Below, piece by piece: positions 43,706-48,400 of a DNA stretch of 48,400 nucleotides. This DNA is from Verrucomicrobiota bacterium JB023 (GTDB lineage Bacteria > Verrucomicrobiota > Verrucomicrobiia > Verrucomicrobiales > Akkermansiaceae). How positions within the stretch are numbered: position 1 is the first letter of the stretch; each line of letters opens with the position of its first letter. The notes beneath the pieces were generated by a model. It was not told where the DNA came from, searched no databases, and saw nothing but the letters and a program-made list of their open reading frames with translations. Location of the stretch: NCBI GenBank assembly GCA_030673895.1, contig JAUTCR010000007.1:1-48400 (forward strand). The letters are read 5' to 3'. The translations under genes were made by a program, and so were the position numbers.

Positions 43706-45253
43706 ATGAAGAAGCCACCCGTCAGCTATCCGCTGGATGAGCCCAAGAACACCCACCCCACGGTCTTTCGCAGTGCCGCGGTGCTCATCATCGTCTTCGT
43801 CGTCCTCTCCCTCGTTTTTCGCGAGCAAGCCTTGGGCGCCTTCGGCGACACCAAGAACTTCCTCACCGATAAAATCGGGTGGTTCTTCCTTCTCTCGACC
43901 AATTTCTTCCTCCTCATTTGCCTTCTGGTCATCTGCACGCGGAGAGGAAACATCCGGCTCGGCGGACAGGACGCCAAGCCCGCTTATCCCTTCGCGACTT
44001 GGATGGCCATGCTCTTCAGCGCGGGGATGGGGATCGGGCTCGTCTTTTGGTCAGTCGCCGAGCCTATCCTCCACTTCACCGACCCTCCGCTCGATGGAAT
44101 TGATGCGGGAAGCCAGGCCGCCGCCAAGCTCGCACAGACCACCACCTTCTTCCACTGGGGGCTACACGCCTGGGGAATCTACGCCCTCATGGGCATGGCC
44201 TTGGCCTACTGCGCCTACAATCGCGGCCTACCCCTCACCATTCGCTCCACGCTGGAGCCGCTGTTAGGCAAACACACCGATGGACCTGCCGGTAATGTGG
44301 TGGATGTGATCGCCAGCGTCGCCACCCTGTTCGGCGTTGCCACCTCGCTGGGCTTCGGCGTCCAGCAGGTCAATGCCGGCCTCGCCTATGTCTTCGGGCT
44401 TCCGGAGAACAGCCTGATGCAGACCTTGCTCATCGCCATCATCACCCTCTTCGCCACCATTAGCGTGGTTAGCGGGCTGGATACCGGCATCCGCCGCTTG
44501 AGCGAAGCCAATATGCTACTTGCCGTTCTCCTGCTTCTCTTCGTCCTCATCTTCGGGCCCACCCTCATGCAGTTGACCGGGCTCCTGGATAATACCGTTG
44601 CTTATCTGGCCCGCTTCCCCGGCCTGAGCGTCTGGTTCGGTCAAGGAGCCCCCACACATGACTGGCAACAGGGCTGGACCATCTTCTACTGGGCCTGGTG
44701 GATCTCCTGGTCCCCCTTCGTCGGCATGTTCATTGCCCGCATCTCACGCGGGCGCACGCTGCGGCAGTTCACCATCGGCGTTCTCCTCGTCCCCACCGTG
44801 CTGACTTTTCTCTGGTTGAGTGTTTTCGGCAATGCCGGCCTTGATGAAGCCCTCGCCGGTAATGACCAATTCGTCAACCTGGTCGGGGAGAACAAGGCAA
44901 AGGCTCTTTTTGGCCTTCTCGACCAATACCCGGCCGCTTGGCTGACCTCGATCCTTGGCCTAGTGGTGATCATCCTCTTCTTCGTCACCTCCTCCGACAG
45001 TGGCTCCCTGGTTATCGACATCATCACGGCGGGAGGTCATCCGGAGCCGCCCACGGCCCAGCGCATCTTCTGGGCAGTGACGGAAGGGCTGGTCGCCGCC
45101 GTCCTCCTGCTCGTCGGGGGAGAGCAAGCCCTCACCGCTCTGCAGACCGCCTCCGTCCTCACCGGCCTCCCCTTCGCCCTCGTCCTGATCGTCATCGCCA
45201 TCAGCCTGCTCAAGCAAACTCGCAAACCCCGGCCCGAGCCCAGAGCCCCTTGA
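43706..45253 (+). CDS. BCCT-family betaine transporter
   Basis: Inner-membrane, sodium- or proton-coupled betaine/choline/carnitine transporter of 515 residues with twelve expected helices. The glycine-rich helix is FSAGMGIGLVFWSVAEPILHF, and the substrate-box helix is WTIFYWAWWISWSPFVGMFIARISRGRTLRQF. VTSSDSGSLVIDIITAGG follows as in BetP and OpuD. The last helix is followed by only about 13 residues (KQTRKPRPEPRAP), far shorter than the C-terminal sensor tail of BetP. ATG 43706 is chosen because it starts at MKKPPVSYPLDEP just before the first helix; an upstream GTG would add 38 residues overlapping the SDMT gene end. Glycine betaine is the likely substrate given the upstream enzymes, for uptake or for recovery of leaked product. 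Confidence 0.93.
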   Translation: MKKPPVSYPLDEPKNTHPTVFRSAAVLIIVFVVLSLVFREQALGAFGDTKNFLTDKIGWFFLLSTNFFLLICLLVICTRRGNIRLGGQDAKPAYPFATWMAMLFSAGMGIGLVFWSVAEPILHFTDPPLDGIDAGSQAAAKLAQTTTFFHWGLHAWGIYALMGMALAYCAYNRGLPLTIRSTLEPLLGKHTDGPAGNVVDVIASVATLFGVATSLGFGVQQVNAGLAYVFGLPENSLMQTLLIAIITLFATISVVSGLDTGIRRLSEANMLLAVLLLLFVLIFGPTLMQLTGLLDNTVAYLARFPGLSVWFGQGAPTHDWQQGWTIFYWAWWISWSPFVGMFIARISRGRTLRQFTIGVLLVPTVLTFLWLSVFGNAGLDEALAGNDQFVNLVGENKAKALFGLLDQYPAAWLTSILGLVVIILFFVTSSDSGSLVIDIITAGGHPEPPTAQRIFWAVTEGLVAAVLLLVGGEQALTALQTASVLTGLPFALVLIVIAISLLKQTRKPRPEPRAP

Positions 45254-45326
45254 AGCAGACTGCCCCTCCGTATCTTGCTTGAAATAAGTCTTGAGTCTGC
45301 GGCCACCTCGTCTTGCGTCTTTTCCC

Positions 45327-45977
45327 GTGACCGAACTCTACTTCATCCGCCATGGCGAAACCGAATGGAATCGCTCAGGCCTCTGGCAAGGACATCAAGA
45401 TTCACCGCTGACCGAGAACGGCGTCATCCAAGCCAAGGCTCTCGGAGAGCGCTTTGCCAATGACGGCCTCACCTTCGACGCTGTCTATTCTTCCGACCTC
45501 CGCCGTGCACATCACACCTGCGAGCTACTCACCGAGCCAATCGGCCAGCTTGACCAAATCCGCCTCGAGCCCGCCATCCGCGAGCGCGCCCTCGGTCACC
45601 TTGAGGGCCTCACCTTCGCGCAGATCCAGGAGCGCTTTCCCGAGGAAGCCACCCTGCATGCGAGCGGTGACCCCCACTTCGCCCCCTTGGGTGGAGGCGA
45701 ATCCTGGGCCGACACCTTCGCCCGCGCCGGAGCCGCTCTCCGGCAAATCGTCCGTAATCATCCCGGCAAACGCATCCTCGCCGTCAGCCACGGAGGCGTC
45801 GTCGGCATGCTTCTCCGCGATTGCCTCGGCCTCAATCTACTCCCCCCCCGCCGCTTCCAACTCCCGAATGCCGCGCTGAATATCTTTTACTTCAACGACC
45901 CGGACTGGTCGCTCCGCACTTGGGGTGACACCGCTCACATGAAGCATGTCACGGTGCTTGATGAAGTGGTGAAGTGA
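45327..45977 (+). CDS. Histidine phosphatase family protein (GpmB/CobC-like)
   Basis: Cytoplasmic phosphatase of 216 residues in the phosphoglycerate-mutase-like superfamily. The N-terminus TELYFIRHGETEWNRSGLWQGHQDSPLT holds the RHG motif (phospho-accepting His9). YSSDLRRAHHTCEL, RERALGHLEGLTF and AVSHGGVVGMLLR give the second arginine, the glutamate and the second histidine. The substrate cannot be named: small sugar phosphates, phosphoglycerate or cobalamin intermediates are all possible. GTG 45327 is chosen because it places TELYFIRHG at the usual start; TTG 45291 would add 12 residues. It starts 73 bp behind the BCCT gene on the same strand, so it might be co-transcribed. Confidence 0.88.
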   Translation: MTELYFIRHGETEWNRSGLWQGHQDSPLTENGVIQAKALGERFANDGLTFDAVYSSDLRRAHHTCELLTEPIGQLDQIRLEPAIRERALGHLEGLTFAQIQERFPEEATLHASGDPHFAPLGGGESWADTFARAGAALRQIVRNHPGKRILAVSHGGVVGMLLRDCLGLNLLPPRRFQLPNAALNIFYFNDPDWSLRTWGDTAHMKHVTVLDEVVK

Positions 45978-46048
45978 CCTCCCACCACCTTACAGGTAAC
46001 TATACTTTCGTCCGGCTAAGCTCACAAGCCAAGCCGGATGCCAGCCTT

Positions 46049-46078
46049 GACTGCGGCAATCAGAAGCCTGCCGCAGTC
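46049..46078. terminator. Hairpin between convergent genes
   Basis: GACTGCGGCA (46049-46058) pairs perfectly with TGCCGCAGTC (46069-46078) across a 10-base loop, inside wider near-pairing arms (about 46031-46091). It lies between the convergent phosphatase and DJ-1 genes. No T run follows on either strand, so it is a hairpin of terminator type at best. Confidence 0.45.
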
Positions 46079-46097
46079 TCAGCCGGGCTTCACTCAA

Positions 46098-46847
46098 CTA
46101 TTCGCCCGCCGAAGCAATCGCTTCGACAAAAAGCTCTCCCGCCTTCTTGGCCGAGGCCGGATTCTGCCCGGTCACCAGCAAACCATCGCGCACCGCATTC
46201 TCGGAGAAATTCTCTGCCGTTTTGACCTCCGCGCCAGCCTCTTCCAATTTGCTCTGAAGTAGGAAAGGAACGACTTCGGTCAGCTCAACCGCCTCCTCTT
46301 CAGCATCAGTAAAGACCGCCATCGTCTTGCCCGCGACAAGCTTCTTGCCGTTCTCAAGCGTGACGTTGACCAAAGCGGCAGGCCCGTGACAGACCGCGCC
46401 AACCGGCTTCCCGCTCTCATACATATCGCGGATGGTGGTCTGCACGACCTCGGAATCAGGCAGATCCCACATCGTGCCATGGCCTCCGGCGAAGAAGATG
46501 CCATCAAATTCGCCCACCTCGATCTTCTCGAGCGGAACGGTATCCACGACGGCTGGCTGATCGGAATCACCATTGCCGAACTTCTGCCAGAACCCTTTGT
46601 TCGCATCGTCTTCGAGCTTCAAGCTCTTCGGATCCACGGGTGCCTTGCCGCCCTCGGGACTAGCCAAGACAACCTCATGGCCTGCCTCGACAAAGACCTC
46701 ATAAGGATGAGCCGCTTCAGAGAGAAAGAAGCCGGTCTTCTTACCCGTGTCGCCCAGCTGATCGTGATTGGTGAGAACGAGAACAATATCTGCCGCGCTA
46801 AGAGCTCCGGCGCCCAGGATGCCAATGAGAATTTGTTTTCCAAGCAT
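46098..46847 (-). CDS. Exported DJ-1/PfpI-family protein (Hsp31-like)
   Basis: Protein of 249 residues in the class I glutamine-amidotransferase-fold superfamily. ATG 46847 gives MLGKQILIGILGAGALSAA, a signal peptide-like start, with AAGAAGG just upstream; ATG 46895 would add 16 residues. The mature domain has GFFLSEAAHPYEVF with the conserved glutamate (44), FFAGGHGTMWDLPDS, and the nucleophile elbow GAVCHGPAALV with Cys153 and His154. This set fits the Hsp31/YDR533C-like branch, members of which show glyoxalase III or deglycase-type activity. A periplasmic location would be unusual for that chemistry. It is convergent with the phosphatase gene and divergent from the hydrolase gene. Confidence 0.85.
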   Translation of the reverse strand: MLGKQILIGILGAGALSAADIVLVLTNHDQLGDTGKKTGFFLSEAAHPYEVFVEAGHEVVLASPEGGKAPVDPKSLKLEDDANKGFWQKFGNGDSDQPAVVDTVPLEKIEVGEFDGIFFAGGHGTMWDLPDSEVVQTTIRDMYESGKPVGAVCHGPAALVNVTLENGKKLVAGKTMAVFTDAEEEAVELTEVVPFLLQSKLEEAGAEVKTAENFSENAVRDGLLVTGQNPASAKKAGELFVEAIASAGE

Positions 46848-46944
46848 GCCTTCTTCTAACCTCGTTCCGGCAGTCATCAAGTGACAGAATTGCAACAGTC
46901 GGCATCACACCACCCGCCTTTGCCCCTATGCTAGTCTGCATCCC

Positions 46945-47820
46945 ATGAAAAAAGGCTTGGTCAGCACATTGGCGGGAAGACTGGAGATGGCGCGCGCTTG
47001 GCTGTCAGGACCCAGCTATCACGATCAAACCTACGCGGTGGTCGATGGTCAGGAACTCTGCCTCGACCTCTACCTGCCCTTCTGGACGCCTTCTCCGCCT
47101 CTCGTCATCTACATCCACGGCGGAGGATGGCAGACTGGTAGCTACAAGGAGGCTGGCGCCCGCTGGCTCACCGGCTACGGGTTTGCCGTGGCCAGCGTCC
47201 AACACCGCTTCTCGCAGACGGCAAAGTTCCCGGCTCAAATCCATGACATCCACGCAGCCATCCGTTGGCTCCGAGCCTATGCCGACCGCCTTGGCTATCA
47301 AGCTGATCACCTCGGCATGGTCGGCGTCTCCTCCGGCGGCCACCTGGCCATGCTGGCAGGCACCAATACCGGGGACCCCGCCCTTCAAGGACAGCTTGGC
47401 AACCATCGGGAAGAGTCGGTGCACCTTTCGGCAGTGGTCAATTACTTCGGAGCCAGCGACCTCATCCTCCGTTCGCAAAGCCAACCCGAACAAACCGAGC
47501 CACCCTACTCCGTCGTCCATCAGCTGCTAGGCCACTCCCCGACCGAGGATCCGGCAGGAGCCAAGCTCGCCAGCCCGGCCTACCAAGTCGGAGATCAAGC
47601 GGCCCCCCTCTTCATTATCCACGGTGAGGACGACCCCCAGGTTCTCATCGATCAAGCTCACCGCATGGTGAGCGCCTACGAACAAGCCGACAGACCCGTT
47701 CTCTTCGAGCCGGTAGCCGGCGGAGGCCATGGCGGAGCAGGATTTTCCACCAAAAGCATTCATCAAAAAGTCGTCGCCTTCCTCTCCGACCATCTCCAAC
47801 CAACGGACACCAGCGTCTAG
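46945..47820 (+). CDS. Alpha/beta hydrolase (esterase, HSL/BD-FAE-like)
   Basis: Cytoplasmic serine hydrolase of 291 residues without a signal peptide. LVIYIHGGGW (HGGG at 58-61) forms the oxyanion hole. GVSSGGH carries the nucleophile Ser129, IIHGEDDPQV the acid, and GGGHGGAGF the base histidine. The HGGG layout places it with hormone-sensitive-lipase or feruloyl-esterase-like (BD-FAE) enzymes and the related kynurenine formamidases. FVDGQELCLDLYLP-like VDGQELCLDLYLPF at the N-terminus is typical of that group. The substrate is not known. ATG 46945 follows a short AT-rich gap from the divergent DJ-1-type gene. Confidence 0.87.
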   Translation: MKKGLVSTLAGRLEMARAWLSGPSYHDQTYAVVDGQELCLDLYLPFWTPSPPLVIYIHGGGWQTGSYKEAGARWLTGYGFAVASVQHRFSQTAKFPAQIHDIHAAIRWLRAYADRLGYQADHLGMVGVSSGGHLAMLAGTNTGDPALQGQLGNHREESVHLSAVVNYFGASDLILRSQSQPEQTEPPYSVVHQLLGHSPTEDPAGAKLASPAYQVGDQAAPLFIIHGEDDPQVLIDQAHRMVSAYEQADRPVLFEPVAGGGHGGAGFSTKSIHQKVVAFLSDHLQPTDTSV

Positions 47821-48274
47821 ACCGCTTCTTAGAAGTTGGTTCGTTGATCGCCGAGACAGCTTTTTCCGAGGGCAGCCGGAGCAAAGCGGAGACAGACAAT
47901 CAGTAGGATTGCCCGCAGGGTGCCGCAGGCATCAACGCGCGAGGAGAGCGGAGCGAGACAGCCAGCCATGAGGCTGCCCGCAGGGGGCGACCGGAAGGGA
48001 GCAGCAAAGCTGGTCGGGACTAATGACCCACGAGTAACGCAGCCATCGGGAAACGTGGGCCGAAATCCAATGAGCCTCTTCCATACAAAACGAACCTTCA
48101 AAATTGAAGAAAACCCGATAGGCGAACAGACAATCGAGAAACGGCCTCAATGCACTCTAGGAATCAGGAAGCCCGCTTCTAAAAATCAACGAGGCTATCA
48201 GCAAAACCCACCCCGAACTTTGTGAACCATTTTCCTAGAAATCACTTGTCAGTTGGCCTCAGTGGTTTGTTCGG
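47821..48274. other. Non-coding region with imperfect repeats and hairpins
   Basis: About 450 bp. Two similar blocks of about 33 bp, each ending in TGCCCGCAGGG, lie at 47886-47920 and 47952-47985. Downstream, CCCACG (48028-48033) pairs with CGTGGG (48055-48060), and GGTC (48013-48016) with GACC (48026-48029). Open frames on both strands are biased by the repeats and look non-coding. It may be a dispersed intergenic element or a structured RNA. The segment 48060-48274 is AT-richer and shows nothing clear. Confidence 0.5.
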
Positions 48275-48400
48275 CTATTTCTGGTAGAGTAGCCTTACTA
48301 GTTCCTCGGGTGGTTCCGGCATGGCCCTCACCTTCATTGTGCTTCGGTCAATGTCGAGTCGACGGTTCTCAATCAGTTTGCGGCACCTAGGTGAAATAAA
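48275..48400 (-). CDS. Possible C-terminal end of a gene entering from the right edge
   Basis: A minus-strand frame is open from the window edge for 41 codons and ends in TAG (48275-48277). The peptide reads FISPRCRKLIENRRLDIDRS... and ends LVRLLYQK. The ISPRCRKLIEN stretch recalls the ending of phage terminase-like or other nuclease proteins, but the piece is too short for a firm call. Only the right-hand sequence can tell whether it is a real gene. Confidence 0.3.
   Translation of the reverse strand, partial: FISPRCRKLIENRRLDIDRSTMKVRAMPEPPEELVRLLYQK

Noticed and set aside
41318-45253. Ectoine synthesis locus suggested by the EctR/CosR-like regulator
   Set aside because: No ectA, ectB or ectC-like gene is present; the enzymes are clearly GSMT and SDMT.
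46031-46091. Attachment site or recombination hairpin
   Set aside because: It is a single hairpin between convergent genes with no repeat partner and no integrase nearby; a terminator-type role is simpler.

Overview
The window looks like a chromosomal segment of a Gram-negative, marine or salt-adapted bacterium of the phylum Verrucomicrobiota. The signs are an LPS gene (lpxA), two TonB-dependent receptors, a PEP-CTERM sorting tail, a very large prepilin-like protein of the Verru_Chthon cassette A type, a formylglycine-type sulfatase, a ThuA/sugar-dehydrogenase fusion, large secreted proteins with the C-terminal region common in this phylum, a vSGLT-like sodium/sugar symporter and a complete route for making glycine betaine. 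This placement is inferred from gene content only. There is no rRNA, and I found no IS element, phage block or CRISPR array.

Layout. 1-7.2 kb is mostly housekeeping: mscL (-), lpxA (+), a vSGLT-like symporter (-), rlmH (+), a TIGR01777 epimerase with a SRPBCC partner (-), leuB (+) and a DUF4404 protein (+). 7.2-12 kb is a probable zinc-acquisition module: a ZnuD-like outer-membrane receptor (-) diverges from two secreted proteins of the choice-of-anchor M / surface-anchored repeat type (+). The second of these carries a PEP-CTERM tail. Two near-identical 15-bp inverted repeats lie at their 5' ends. 12.1-18.7 kb holds a secreted squalene-cyclase-repeat protein, a siderophore receptor with a PepSY membrane partner (-) behind a Fur-box-like inverted repeat, and a sulfatase (+). 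19-23.6 kb holds tRNA-Arg(CCG), a membrane protein resembling a YugP peptidase that has lost its active site, the RNA-polymerase recycling ATPase RapA, and a DUF4184 protein.

23.8-32.2 kb encodes two large secreted proteins. A 1676-residue ThuA / sugar-dehydrogenase / PKD / malectin fusion is followed by an 865-residue lectin-like protein. By eye the two share a roughly 200-residue domain I cannot name; in the first protein it sits inside the malectin domain. 32.7-34.7 kb is speA. 34.9-41 kb is a minus-strand block: a secreted beta-strand-rich protein, then an operon of the Verru_Chthon-A-like protein and a small exported protein.

41.3-45.3 kb is a compact osmoadaptation module. A MarR/CosR-like regulator (-) diverges from glycine/sarcosine and sarcosine/dimethylglycine N-methyltransferases (start and stop overlapping) and a BCCT betaine transporter (+). 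A perfect 8-4-8 inverted repeat lies between regulator and operon. 45.3-47.8 kb has a histidine phosphatase, an exported DJ-1/PfpI protein and an alpha/beta hydrolase. The last 0.6 kb is non-coding, with imperfect repeats and hairpins, then a possible gene end running off the right edge.

How the genes work together. Three surface and uptake themes stand out: zinc (ZnuD-like receptor plus anchored binding proteins), iron (siderophore receptor plus PepSY protein) and carbohydrate use (symporter, sulfatase, ThuA/sugar-dehydrogenase fusion, malectin and lectin folds). A salt-stress theme links mscL (release of solutes on down-shock) with betaine synthesis and BCCT uptake (up-shock), although those loci are 41 kb apart.
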